NCBI GenBank assembly: GCA_951799445.1
Contig: OX637289.1
Span: 26,784,245 to 26,848,244 of the forward strand
From: Pseudisothecium myosuroides
Taxonomy: Eukaryota > Streptophyta > Bryopsida > Hypnales > Lembophyllaceae
DNA: 64,000 bases
Reading direction: 5' to 3'
Positions 48,101-60,850 of the stretch are shown piece after piece; within the stretch, counting starts at the first letter, position 1; each line of letters starts with the position of its first letter. Position numbers and translations under genes: made by a program. The notes under the pieces are model-generated. The model had not been told where the DNA came from and did no database searches. It was given only the letters and a program-made list of their open reading frames with translations.

Positions 48101-49313
48101 TGGTTTTGTTGATTCCTGTTTGGAGACTTACGGTGTGAGATCGAGACCAAGTTGGATTACAACAAATTATGGTGGCAAGGTAATATGAAAGCACGCATTT
48201 TAAGAGATATGTCATACTATTATTCCACCACGTGCTTTTCGTTATGACACTCATGTTCTACCTTTTTATAAATCTTTGTGAGATGAACAGAAGTCATCTT
48301 GATGCAATGCTTTCTGACACGTTGTGAACATGTTTAAGCAGGATACAATGTAACAACGAAGTGATTGCTAGAATCTCTCCCATCGTGTCATAAGAACTGA
48401 AAGCTTATCCTCCTGATTCACTAGCTTACACGATGTATGATGAACTCGTTTGTGCAGAGTATTAAGGATGTGTTGAAGAACTTCGGAAGCAACATGGTGT
48501 TCTCAAACGGACTGTTGGATCCCTGGAGCGGGGGAGGGTGAGCTGAAATTTCCTGTTTTCTTTTTTTCAAACCTCGTTTATTAAGGTAGAAGCATCCAAT
48601 TGTGACAGCGCACCTACTTGCGACATAAGCGAGAAGTAGCATTGGGTTTTTGACTTTGAAATCTTAAGTGAGTGTTGCAAATCAAGGACACCGACACAAT
48701 TAGGTGCTCTATCTTAACTGCTTTGGGTGATTGGAAAGTCGCCTCTGGGACTGCAATGCATCAGCAACCGATGTGAAGTGATCTTGAGTTAAATCGATGT
48801 CTGGTTGCAGAGTTCTTAAAAACATCTCAAGCAGCATTGTTGCATTGGTGGCTCCTGAAGGTACCCACAATCTCTTACAAGTACTTTTTCAGAAAATGTT
48901 TCACCACTTCTCAGACTTTCGTCATGCCGTAACGTTTTGTAAAATTGAGTCATCCTTCAAGTAAAGCACTAGTTCAAGTCACATTCGGGATTGAACCACC
49001 CAAAAGAAGCTTGCTAACACCTATGCATGGCAATATTCGTTAGATTTATCCTTGCTTTTTCTTTCAAACAGTCGCACCCCCACTCTGAATGAGTTCAAGG
49101 ATAACGTAATAAACTTTTTGGATACTTATTTTTTGCGCAGGTGCTCACCACCTGGATCTTAGGGCTGCCACCAAAATCGATCCAGATTGGTTAGTTGAGC
49201 AACGCGAGATTGAGGTTGCACACATTGCCAAGTGGATTGCAGAATACCAGAGTGACATAAAGCTGCCGCACGAGGTTCCGGGTTTATCTAACAACTATGT
49301 ATATACTGCTTAA
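45187..49313 (+). CDS. Prolylcarboxypeptidase-like serine peptidase, family S28
   Basis: Ten exons join in frame to 514 residues: 45187-45555, 46375-46561, 46697-46830, 46930-47042, 47193-47316, 47634-47792, 48024-48179, 48458-48537, 48811-48860, 49141-49313. All introns are GT-AG. The N-terminus is a signal peptide (about residues 1-22, [19 protein letters not shown]), so the protein enters the secretory pathway, probably to vacuole or cell wall. Family landmarks: [50 protein letters not shown] (nucleophile Ser about 182), [12 protein letters not shown] (Asp about 435) and GAHHLDLR (His about 460-461). These positions match the Ser-Asp-His order and spacing of human lysosomal Pro-X carboxypeptidase. 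The enzyme class removes residues after proline. Intron 1 holds a minisatellite and intron 8 a MITE. Family membership is certain; substrate is unknown. Confidence 0.95.
45551..46374 (+). repeat. Intron-1 minisatellite that copies the 5' splice site
   Basis: Almost the whole first intron of the S28 gene consists of about four units of roughly 200 bp. Each has GGCTAGAAGAATCTCTTGAT (at about 45631, 45839, 46036, 46239), AGAATCAATTTCTAGT and TTAGCAGATCGTGAGTAAT. The unit begins at the exon 1/intron 1 border: the real donor CCCCGAG|GTCAGCCC at 45556 is echoed at 45781, 45980 and 46186. Reading past the real donor meets a stop codon within 75 codons. Confidence 0.85.
48584..48714. mobile_element. 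131-bp MITE in intron 8 of the S28 gene
   Basis: The tip AGGTAGAAGCATCCAATTGT and its imperfect inverse AGATAGAGCACCTAATTGTG bound the element, with TA on both outer sides. It lies between the exon 8 donor (48538) and exon 9 acceptor (48810) and makes up about half that intron. The tips match the AGGTAGAAGCA family at 3381 and 23350. Confidence 0.65.
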
Positions 49314-52017
49314 TGCAATTATGTATTTTTCTATTCCATATACCTGATTGCCACTGTTTGCAACTCTGGAGTTTTTATAAAACTCTGGCAAGTGTTGGCA
49401 ATTTGTATAATATCTTCAAGGATGCTTCTAATACGATGGTAGTATGCCCTATAACCATCCGATTGAGACTTGTGGAAAGTGGGCTATTCTAAGGAATTTT
49501 GTATGAATTTTTATGGGTAGGCAAAATGTAATGCAGAACGACGCACTTTGATTCGAAGTTTTGGGACACCCGTGTAGTTATTATTTTTGCAAACAGTAGA
49601 TTCCTATTATGATCCATTTGAGGTGTAAAAAGCAAGTTTCCAATCCTTAAAAATGTGTCCACCTCTCGAGGGTTTTCTCTTTAATCAAAAAGCTGAAAAT
49701 TATAAATCACAATTCATACTTAGAATGAATTTGAAGAAGTCAATGAGAAGTCACTTTTGTACTTTGTTATGTCCAAAACAAGGCAACATGGAATTTGCAA
49801 AAAATGGACTACTCCATGGAAAATGGAGTCCAGAATAGTGGTTTTAAGAGAAATGGAATTTACTTTTTGTGAATTTCACTATAGGCACTATTCATGCCAT
49901 GAAGGGTCAACCTTGAGACCTGGACCTTGACATTCCAAAGACTTCTAATATGTTTTATGGAAATATCAAATTTCCATACCTTAAATTTGGATGTTTGCTT
50001 TGTTTGTTTGTTACGTTGAGATCTCTTGGACCGTGCGTCCCCCGGTGGTGTGCTTGGTATCATTGGAGAGCCCTTGGCGAGGAGGGGTGCACGGGCTTGG
50101 TTTTGTGGTGTTGCAACCTATGTGGGAAAGTTATGAATTTTTGAATTATTTTTGAATTTAAAAAAATTAGAAAAAAATTCTTTACTTTTGTTTTGGTTGT
50201 GGCAACGGCACAAGGCACACTAGTCAATTCTAAATTCAAATGTTTTATTATTGTTCTCATTTAGAGGGTCATTTTTTCCTCTTTGATTTCAATTGTTTGT
50301 GAACATTATAGTGCCCCCAATTGAGTTACTATTTAAATTTTTCCATCAATTCAAAATTGGTCTTTAGTATTGATGCTGTAGTTCATTTTAGATTTTTTTG
50401 TTTTTTATGACAAGATGAATTTAAAATTAGAATTTTTAAATTCAAATTTTTATTTGTTTGTTTGTCTGTTTATCACATATAGCATTTGGCCGCAATGATA
50501 AATAACAAACTGAAGAAGCTTTGGCATTTTGGCTATCCCTTGGGGGTAGTTTAAAGATATTTTGGTTTAAAAATTAGAAGGTCTGGTTCATGCGTACAAA
50601 AACATGCATTTGAAGCATTTAAGATGCATATTTATTATAATTTAAAATAAATTTAAGAATTTTTTATGGTCAAAGTCATGTTGACTTTTGCAACATCTCA
50701 AATTTGAAACTTATGTATCATTGACATTGCCATATATTTTCACATATATAGTAGCAAAAGAGAGTATACAAAACAAAGGAATATGAGTTTGACTACATGG
50801 TCATTCACTCTAAAATGGCTATCTTTTAAGGATAAAAGTTCCTTTGAAGTTTGATTTTAGCATCAAAAATCACATTTGTGTGTACTTAGTAAGAAAAAGT
50901 CAATTTAGAAATTAGTAAGAGTTAGCTTAGAAATCTTGCTTTCTACATTCATGGAATGCCAAATAAATTTGGGTTGCCAAAATGAGGAAGTTCTAATGCA
51001 AAAGCTTTGTATCATAACGCTTGTAGGTTCATGCCACACATGATGGAGCAATAGAACTTCAAAAATCAGCTAAGAGTTACAAAGTTTCACTTGATAACAT
51101 GTGAGGTGGCTTCCAAAGAATATTCTCACCAATAGAACTACGTGGTAGAATTCTACATGTAGTTTTCTTAGTTTGTTGGTTTGGGGGTATACTACCATAG
51201 GTGCTACGTACCACCATTGAAAGGTTGGGTGTCCTTTGAACAAAGCAGTGTAATTTTTCAATCCATCTAGGGGGCGCCAGTTGAGAATTTTTCTCCACGC
51301 TTGAAATGAGTCCCTATGCGTTCCTTGATTAAACCTGTAAGGACGCTGCAGCCCTAAAAGGTCTGATGGATGACTTCACTTGATTAAAACAAATTCAACC
51401 TAGAAGCACCTCTATTTTTAAACCCAACCCCTCGAGGCTCCTCGCAATGGGCAGAAATCATAAAGGGCGACAAAAAATCAGACTCATGACACAGATTTGA
51501 GTATGAGCGAATTGATAAGCACAAGTGAAGGTTCGAAAGCATCAAATGGGCTTCACAAATGATTAAGAATTTGACACCCGGAGAATCAAAATGAAATGAC
51601 ATGAACAAACATAAATGATAGCAGCTTAAGGATGAAACGCAAGGGATCCTAATGAGGATCATGCAGAAAAATATTTACGGAGTACTACAGAGAAGAATGC
51701 TGTAACCTGACAGTTCACTTTTTTCTCACAACGACTACATATAAAAATTCGCACTAAAAAAATGCCTCATACCTTTCAAAATCGTAGGGTGTGCCCTAAG
51801 GCCCTCACTGGCACCGCACATTGTCATCCATTACTTAAGTCCTCATTTTTACCGCTGCAGAAGGGTTGGATATCCCCTATGAATCGAACACTTTTGTCCC
51901 TATAAATGAAGTCATAGCAATGCAGTAGCTACAGCAGAAGATTCCAAGCGCTTGGGGTTGTAGTAAAAGATACTACTCTCAGATCCCACAACTAATCCAG
52001 ATTCTACTCAACAAAAT
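49314..52017. other. Intergenic DNA between two convergent genes
   Basis: Both neighbouring genes end here (S28 from the left, CCT alpha from the right), so both 3' untranslated regions must lie at its edges. The middle holds the dispersed repeat at 49990-50223 and otherwise AT-rich DNA. No further gene is supported; the frames at 51070-51662 (- strand) are isolated. Confidence 0.45.
49990..50223 (+). repeat. Dispersed repeat, copy B
   Basis: Inverted partner of 26755-27000. It is more GC-rich in its first half (about 50030-50110) than copy A and ends with GGCAACGGCACAAGGCACAC then TAG. A weaker relative of the terminal motif (GGCAACGGCAC) occurs at about 42513. Confidence 0.6.
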
Positions 52018-55000
52018 CTACTGTTCGCCATCGTCCTCCTTGTATAATTTGATCATGTCATCAATTCGCAGAATTGTGATTGCAGCTTCCGTCGCAAACT
52101 GCAAAACCAAAAGTATCAGCACAGAGAAATGGGACTAAACAAATAGCAAAGTTCAACGTAAAATGGAATGTCCATCATATACGACGAAAACCAGAAGAGC
52201 AATCAAGGACATCCGAAAAACAAACAGAACTCCAGGCACGAAAACAAAAACCTACTACGAACCTGAATGATTTTAACTTTGCTCATAGCTGGCTCAACGA
52301 CCCCAGCTTCGATATTGTTTCGAACAACTCCCTTGATCAAGTCCAACCCAGTTCTGTACAATCGACAAAGTTGTAGACATCAAAAGCAACTCTCAATGAC
52401 GTGCAAATTCCCCAGGATACAATCACAATCAACTTAAAAAGGCATAAGCATCTGCAACCTCAGGCATCGAGTACATACCCAGCAAGATGCTGCTTGTCGG
52501 CCTTCGTTTGAGCATTATGGTGGTATGCACGAAGTTTAGCAACCAATTCTGTTGAGTCCTTTGCTGCATTTACAGCCAAAACCTATTTGTTCCCACCCAC
52601 GGTCAAGAATGTACTTAGAGAGTATCGACTTAGGCTTGAGCAAAAAATCACAACAAGTAAAATTTTGAAGTGAAGTCGTTGATAGCTTAAAACACTCCAT
52701 GAATATGAATCGGTTTCTTTATCATATGAAACTATAACAGGAACCTTTAACACGAAGTTAACAGCGCTCTCAAAAGTATTGCCATTACTGTAGCAAACAG
52801 AGAGACAAGAGATTGAAAATGTCCTCCCAACAAAAAATGCCATCACAATTGCAAGGGCAGAAAAAACAATGGGCTTACCTTGGGAATGACAAGCAGAGCC
52901 TCAGCAAATTCAGCTATAGCAAGTTGCTCACGTGACCCTAAGGTAGTTGCCAAATTTTCTAGGTAAACCGAAAGAGCTGCCTCGACTGCACCCCCTCCCG
53001 CTACCACCTGCCACAGAAAATAAGTAACGAACTCTCTCATCTCAGATGATCGCCTTCATACATAAGACCTCAGAAACGTTCCCGAGATAGAGGGGGTAAG
53101 TGTTCAGAAATGTTATGGTACAGTGACAATGCGCCGCAGCTAGGACCTGTAGAAGTAATGCCAAATAATTAGGCGGCTGGGTATCCACTCACAGTATTTG
53201 ACTCCAAGGTACGCTTCACAATACTCAATGAATCATGAATGGAGCGTTCCATCTCGTCGAGCATATAGTCATTGGCTCCTCTCAACACAATTGAAACCTG
53301 TCAAACAGAAGACAGTAGTATGATGAACTCTACTTCTCGTACTATAGTTTCACAAAAAAACTCCGGAAAGAATTCAAAATATAATTCACAAAAACTCAGG
53401 AACAAAACAATAGACACAACAATACAGCACAGAAAAGGTTTCAAATAATGTCAGTACAGCAAGGAATAGGTGGCGACAGTAAAACTATTCACTCACCGCC
53501 CTTGAACTCTTAGCACCCTTAATAAGAATAACATCATCATCGGACACTCGTTCTTCTACAACTTCATCTGCATTCCCTAGCAGAGAAGCATCAAATGTCT
53601 CGCCCCCTTCCATATCAGCAAAAGTAAGGACCTGCATCAAAATGAAATACACTAAACTCAGAATACTTTGAGTGCGCCTTGGATCCTCAAAAAAGTCAGG
53701 TACACGAACATTTTGGCATTTATCTCCTAGCTTCTGATTTTGTTAAAATGATTCAATAACATTAACAAATACATCGCAGAGAGAAAATTAAATGTGAGAA
53801 CATAGTACAGACTAAACTAGTATTTACCTGAGTGGCTCCAGTGGCCTTAGCAATGTGACGCATGTCATCCTTACTGACACGCCGCAATGCAATAGCATTG
53901 GCCTCCACAAAATACTGCATCCTCCCAGACATAATCAGTATAAACAGTAACTAGCATCAAAGATAACATCCTAAACTTCAACTTCTCTGATCCAGCTTCA
54001 GTTAGCAGACACATACCACAACCTTGCCATTACACGCATGTGTGATCAAAGTACACACCTTTAGAGCCATATCGTCAATGCCCTTCGTAGTAAGGATCAC
54101 ATTAGCACCTGCCTTCAGCATTTTCTCAATTCGCTCTTTGGTAATGTCCGCTTCCCTGCAGAAACAATAACGTTTGAGAATATTAAGATCCAAACACCAG
54201 AACTTTCAAAGAGAAATTCCACCTAGAACCAATCGAGCGATATGTTCAACTGGGAAAAACATAGCAGTGCTTCGTCAGACTTGGCACAGCCTCAGACGAT
54301 TAAAAACTACTGGTAAAGAGATGTGAAATGTGGACGCCGACTGAGCACATCAAAACCATACATTAGAGAGGCTAAGGAAGAGGCGAACTCACCGTTGACG
54401 AATTTTTTCCAGTTCTCTAGGATCCGTAACAAGGACCTGTACGCCCATTTGCATTTTTGTCTTCTGCAAGTTGACATCTAAGCATGCTATGCGAGCTGGT
54501 GCCACTCGCTTGGGCATACCCTGGGCGGCCCTCCCTAATGGTAAAGCATAACCATTGAGAAGATAGCTTTCTTTAGCACTCTGTCCGTGAGCCTTCAGAA
54601 TATTGATAGACTGTCAAATTTACCAGCACAGGAATGCGAGTTAATATTTACACAATGATACTCCAACAAACATTATCTCTACTACAACGGCTGTAGCCAC
54701 ATTAGGCAAGCAAGTCGTAGGCTCCAGTATTATATTGGCATCGGGCAATGCATAGGATACACCAATTCTATCAAGATTAGTTGGGAGACCTTAATGGGAT
54801 ATCTAACGTCGCCCCTCTCAGAAGTAGCCTTGACAGCTTGCACGGCATCAACCACCTGACAATTCACAGCAAACAAGAAGCTTTGTGAAAACAACATGAA
54901 TGTATAGCAAACATGGAAATACATCAAACTTTCTGGTCACATGATTCGCGAGTGCAGAGAATGTATGCAGATTCGGTAGGACCTAGATAGTACTTGCTAA

Positions 55001-56879
55001 TTCTCAATCCCAATCAACAAAATTCATAACATAAGCATTCACAACCATTCAAGTTTTGTTTAAACAATTATTCATTACACATGTCAAAGGAGCACACGTT
55101 GGTACATACCATCTTTGCAAAAAAGTCAGATTCAGGCCCAATGATTTTAGAGGACATGCTTGTCTTTGCAACGTTGATCAAGGTATCCTTCCCCAACTTT
55201 TCAACCTGAGCTTTGGAAAGATTATTAGGACAAAAAATAAGCATTGAAGTCGAGAAGTCAAAACACTGCTAAAAACCTCTAGATAATTGCCTTCTGTCGA
55301 AGTATTGCTTTGAAAGAGTACCATGCAACTACCTATATCAATTCAAGTCTCGTCCCCAAAGGCCGTGATAGACGCGAATACTATACCTTGGTAGCAAGCT
55401 TCTCATCAATATACTTGCACGCCTCACGCATGGCAAGCTGGCAACACAAGTAAACTCAAGTGGTGAAAATTTGATAAATTTTGGAAAATTCAAGTTTTAA
55501 CATCTTGCTAACGACCGTGTCTAACCATCTTATCACAATACCTTAAAAGAGGTTGAATCTTAGTTAACAAGAAAGCCGAATTGAACTGGAACAGGATAAA
55601 AATGAACAGAGTGAAAGTGCTTACTCGATAACCACTGATAATAGATGTTGGATGTATCTTGATCCTAACCAAATCATTTGCTCTCTGGTAACCAAAAATT
55701 GAAGTCATAAGTCTCCTGATGGATGAACAAAGCTTTGATGCAATATATCGTGGAGTGAAAGACATCAAAATATCTATCGTAATTAAAGACCCCCATATGT
55801 ATGAACCAAAACACAACACAAAAACACAAGCTTGTAAGAACTACAACAAATAGCTTAGTGAACTTCAAAATGAGCTTGTCAGGAAAATCAGATGCGTCAC
55901 ATACCTTGAGAAGCTCCGCAGCAATGATAACAACAGAAGTCGTACCATCGCCAACTTCCCGATCTTGCAGCTCGGCTAGTTCCACAAGTACCTGATTGAA
56001 ACTCACCAGTCGGTTGATGTATATTTTCACTCAATATCAAATATAATACATTTCACTGCGAGCCTATTGTATCTTGTATAGCCATGTTATCTCAGTTCCC
56101 TCGACTGAGAATAGGGCACGACAAACACTTCATTGAGTCACAATCTACTTGAAAGAACACAAGACCAGACACTGAATATGACCGATTTCCAGCAAGACAG
56201 CACTGACATACCTTGGCAGCAGGGTGCTCCACCTCGAGCATTTTTAAAATTGTGGCTCCATCATTAGTGATAGTCACATCGCCAATGTCGTCCACAAGCA
56301 TCTGCTCTCGAACCATTGAAACAATTCAGGAACTACTAACTGCTTGATAGGGAACGAGTTCTCTACCATTGTCAAAATGTCAGACTACGACAAACAAAAT
56401 AAGTAGCCCCGCTGCTGTTCATATTAGGCACACATTGTCCCTATTTCCATGTACGCGTCAAAGAGCCGCATGCCCGACACAATGTCATAAAAATCCGAAC
56501 TCACCTTATCGAGCCCAACTGGCCCCAACGAAGTTTTAACAATATTGGCGATGGCCTGGCAGGCCATAACTGCAATTCATCCACAACCAAAACCACCATC
56601 TCATCAGTTCAGATTTTCAAACCTAACCCTAATCTCTCCCCTCTCACAACCGATCGCACCGCCGCCTTCACACCACCACAGCCTGCACGTAAAAACTCTA
56701 AAACTCTACAAACTCTACAAACTCCACCGCAAAAATTTCGCGTCACCCCGCGAAAACGAAAAAACTCGCTAAACCCTAAACCCAGGATGCAAGTAAGTCC
56801 GGAGAAGGTCCTAACCATTCTGCGAGCGGACATCTTGGCCTGTCTGCCGATCTCCGAGAATGCTCAAGTTCTGCGACAT
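52018..56879 (-). CDS. CCT1: T-complex protein 1 subunit alpha (CCT1 chaperonin)
   Basis: Seventeen exons on the reverse strand give 541 residues: 56816-56879, 56505-56569, 56212-56301, 55905-55991, 55625-55684, 55387-55437, 55110-55205, 54790-54855, 54393-54610, 54059-54155, 53828-53914, 53497-53631, 53193-53297, 52879-53007, 52479-52582, 52263-52353, 52018-52098. All borders are GT-AG and phases agree. The protein is one of eight subunits of the cytosolic CCT/TRiC ring that folds actin, tubulin and other proteins using ATP. Visible signatures: [44 protein letters not shown] (nucleotide site, about residues 87-102), [53 protein letters not shown] and [13 protein letters not shown]. The alpha-specific N-terminus LSILGDR and C-terminal LRIDDMIKL separate it from other subunits. 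Length matches plant homologues. Confidence 0.97.
56771..56780 (+). promoter_or_regulatory. telo-box-like motif in CCT1 intron 1
   Basis: AAACCCTAAA matches the plant telo-box (AAACCCTAA), known near the starts of many translation and growth genes. It sits in the first intron of CCT1, close to exon 1. One 10-bp match can occur by chance. Confidence 0.3.
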
Positions 56880-57867
56880 GATGAATCAGCACTTGTGCAC
56901 GCGATCGATTGAAGGCGTGAAGGTCCACCGAGGTCGGGGGTGCGCGGTGGAAGCTCCGATTGTTGATTGAATACGAGATGACCAACTTCTTTCCTTCCCG
57001 CAGGCCCTGAATCGAGTTTCATGGACAAGACGACGGACCCAACCGAAATCCAGTATTCTGTGTCATCCATCCACATGTTTCTCGTTCGTCTGCCGCCCTC
57101 AGTGAACAATTGGACGAAAAATTGGACAAAGTAGTACTTATCGGGAAAAAATTAGAAATTGCAACAGTACTGTAACAATACTGTTGCAATATTGAAACAA
57201 ATGCTTCGCAGTCTAATATTAAAAATTGTAGTATTGATGCAATTTTGAAGAGGTACACCAATTTGTTACAAACAATATACTTTCAATATTAATATTAATA
57301 TTTTATTCAAATTATTGCTAGTGATAATTTTCAATATTGCAAATGAACTGCACAAATCTAAATGTACCAAGTGTCTACATTTTGACAATCCCAAATGTCT
57401 TGCAGTTGTAGATTGCAAAATGTTTTCATACATACAAAAGGGCTGCATTTGTTTATTTTGAAATGTCTAATTGTAATAGATTGCAATTAGTTGTAAATGC
57501 ACAAATGAATTATATGTTGTTGTATTTAAAGTTGTATTTAAGGTCCACATATATATATGGACTAGATTTTAGTATTTCAAAATGTATCACAGTAGTACAT
57601 AGCAAGTACAACTAGATGTGTAAATCGGTTACAATCTACAATAGTATGTAATGTTTCTTTGGCATAGATTTCTACTCTAAATCCTGACATCCTCAACAAC
57701 CTCCACTTCCACCTATTTAGATTTCTTGCAAACAATCCACCAAAGAATATTAAAATTCTACTATATAACTTATTTGTTTCGAGAGACACAATTTCAAGAA
57801 ACAGTTTAAACAAAAAATGTTGAAAATGTACCAAGTATGTAAAAAAACAAGCCAAATTGATATACAA
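56880..57867. other. Promoter side of CCT1 and AT-rich flank
   Basis: Positions about 56880-57120 keep a genic composition and should hold the CCT1 leader and core promoter (reading leftward). Beyond that the DNA turns AT-rich; no TATA box could be placed with confidence and no other gene is seen. Confidence 0.4.
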
Positions 57868-59250
57868 TGGGGTCCCAATCAAAATGGCGTTTTTGAAATC
57901 GTAGTGAAAGAAATTTCAATGCTACCAACTTTGACAGCCTTCCTAGGGCTCAAAAATTGATCTTTGACTATGAAATTTTTACCATAGCATCATCTTTAAG
58001 TCAATTATATGTGTACCAAATTTCAAGGCCAGATGATTTACACAAAAAAGATATTCAAAATCTCCCAACATGTATAGCCGTGAATTTTTTTTCACTACTG
58101 CCAACTTTGACACCCTCCCAAGGACTGAATTTTTTTCTTTTCCTATGAAATTTTTGGCATAGGACCATCTATATATTGATTACATGTGTGAAAAATTTCA
58201 AATCCAACCCCCCCCACACAAAATTAGATATTCAAAATCTCCCAACATGTGTAGTTGTGAGAAACAATTTCACTACTACCAACTTTGACACTATCCCAAG
58301 AGTTGAAAAATTGTTTATTTACCATGAAATTTTTATAATGAAATAATCTCTATGTTAATAACATGTGTGCCAAATTTCAAATTCAAAAGAATCATACAAA
58401 AAAATATATGCTAGTTCTACCAATGTATATACCAAAGTAGTGAAATGTTTCTCACACTATCCCAAGGGCTGAAAAAAAAAACATTTTACCATGAAATGTT
58501 TGGCATGAGATCATCTCTATATTGATAAAATGTACGCCAAATTTCAAGGTCAAAAGATTTACCAAAAAAAAGATATTCTAATTCTACCAACATGTGTAGT
58601 TGTGAGAATGACTTTCTACATCCGTGTGAAATTTTACCCCAAAAATGACACTATCCCAAGGGTTGAAAAAATCGTTCTCACATCTACACATGTTGGTAGA
58701 ATTAGCATATATATATTTTTTTGATTCTTTTGAATTTGAAATTTGGTACACATGTTATTAACATAGAGATTATTTCATCATAAAAATTTCATGGTAAATA
58801 AACAATTTTTCAACCCTTGGGATAGTGTCAAAGTTGGTAGTAGTGAAATTGTTTCTCACAACTACACATGTTGGGAGATTTTGAATATCTATTTTTGTGG
58901 GGGGGGGGTTGGACTTGAAATTTTTCACACATGTAATCAACATATAGATGGTCCTATTCCAAAATTTTCATAGAAAAAGAAAAAAAATTCAGTCCTTGGG
59001 AGGGTGTCAAAATTGGCAGTAGTGAAAAAAAATTCACGACTACACATGTTGGGAGATTTTGAATATCTTTTTTTGTGTAAATCATCTGGCCTTGAAATTT
59101 GCTACACATGTAATTAACTTAAAGATGATGCTATGGTAAAAATTTCATAGTCAAAGATTAATTTTTGAGCCCTCGGGAGGCTGTCAAAGTTGGTAGCACT
59201 AAAATTTCCTTCACTGCGATTTCGAAAACGCCATTTTGTTTGGGACCCCA
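57868..59250. mobile_element. 1.38-kb near-perfect palindrome built of ~180-bp tandem units
   Basis: The whole segment reads as its own reverse complement about position 58559. The tips TGGGGTCCCAATCAAAATGG and (inverted) TGGGGTCCCAAACAAAATGG begin the arms, and matching phrases stay within a few bases of the mirror position along the arms. Each arm contains about four diverged tandem units (CTACCAACTTTGACA recurring at about 57923, 58095 and 58275 on the left). Such foldback structure suits a foldback/MITE-like element or a hairpin RNA source. No protein is coded. Confidence 0.8.
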
Positions 59251-60259
59251 CTATACATACTTCAGTGAACTTTGTACTAACAGTCCTACAATAATGTTTT
59301 GCCTAAACTCTAACATTAAAAAAGTTGTTTTGCAACATTCAAATACAAGTCATCTGAGATTATATTAAAGCCATTGACGAAATTCACTTGCAATATTCCT
59401 TACAACAATGAAATAAAAAACTATCTCTCACTTTTGTTAGTAGGAAGTTACAAAACAGAAAAAAATCCAAGACCTTTCAGAATAACTATTTCTTGCTATA
59501 AACAATTTGATGCTTACCATGGTAGTTATAAAAGACATTGCACATACACCTTCCTGCTTTAGAAGTTTTTCATCTACTCTTAATGCCACGACCTGCCATA
59601 TACGCACCAATCCATATGTCAAACTTACTCGTACTAATTAGATCTTTGTGTTCCTCTTATTAGAAAGTGGTAAAGCGAATTTCACACTTCTCCAATTATA
59701 TAAGACCTACCATGCTCTTAAATTTAATATCTTAATCTCATAAAAGCCTAGTAGGATTAGAGTATTTTTGGAATAATCATAACAATAGTGGAGCGCAAGC
59801 AAAATAAGCAATTTTGCCAATAATCAATAATTATATATGATCAAATACTACATTTTTAGAAACACCTGCATTCAAAGTAGAAGTCCCACATCATCAATTC
59901 CTTACATCATGGCAAACATAGGGTGTAATATTCAAATGATTCTTGCATGACTTCATAAGAAGACCAACTTGACGGAGTGAAAGGAGGCCTGAAATGTAGA
60001 ATCATTTCCAATTTCAATCAATGCTTAAAACTGCTATGCTATAACAACAACACACTCCATAATACGGTTAAAAGATCCTAAGAGTACAACTTTTGATAGT
60101 ACCAATTCTATGTCCTCTCTTGTTGATTGAAATTTAGACAAAATATACATCCAAGCTCATGTACATGATTCCATCCAAGTTTGTTGTGTTTCATTGCAAG
60201 CCTGACAATTACACAAGAGCATTCGATGTCAAGATACTACTAAGCACAATCCTGCTTTT
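59251..60259. other. AT-rich intergenic DNA, no gene seen
   Basis: No gene or element ends could be supported. Confidence 0.4.
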
Positions 60260-60850
60260 TTAATCCCTAAAGGGCAATTGCCCGTTGAACGAACAATTGA
60301 AAATTTGGATAGGTTTTTATGAAGTCAATTTGGTCAGATGTCAGTCACGAAATTTTGACACAAGGTGTGATTATGTATCCCCGTAGTGAAAATCTAATTT
60401 ATTTTCCGATTGGATGCTCAAATTAAAAATTATGCTACCTTAAGAATTTTTCTAGCAGCTTTGGCAATCTGGGAATATTTTGGAAATTGTTTGCAAAAAC
60501 GCTCATTAACTTTTGAAATTTGGCATGTATGAATATGATACAAGATGCAAATGTCAAAAAAAATAAGCTTACATAGTGTTAAAATCTCACTCTAGGAGAA
60601 GTTAAAGTCTACTAGCCTTATCAGACAAGGTTGAAAAATAACTTTTTCTTCTAACTTCAAATGTTATAATCTTTCAATACGTGCGGTCAAAGTTTCTAAA
60701 TTTTTTTTCACACATTTCTATAGTAGTCTAGTACAAATTCTTACGGTTGAATATTTTTTTAACTTTTTTTTTTCATTTTTTTCATTGCCCTAAAAAATAG
60801 CAGTTTTCACAATTTTTGCCTGAAATATGCTTCCAAACTTTAGAGATTAA
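60260..60850 (-). mobile_element. 583-bp TTAA-bounded element, diverged
   Basis: TTAA at 60260-60263 and 60847-60850. The left tip TCCCTAAAGGGCAATTGCCCG and inverted right tip TCTCTAAAGTTTGG are eroded versions of CCCCTAAAGG. Sequence before the right end (ATACGTGCGGTCAAAGTTTC, then TAGCAGTTTTCAC) aligns with the right end of the 41264-42205 element. It is shorter than its relatives, so it is probably internally deleted. Confidence 0.6.

Noticed and set aside
56771..56786. Interstitial telomere repeat (AAACCCTAAACCC)
   Set aside because: Fewer than two repeat units are present; a telo-box regulatory motif or chance is more likely.
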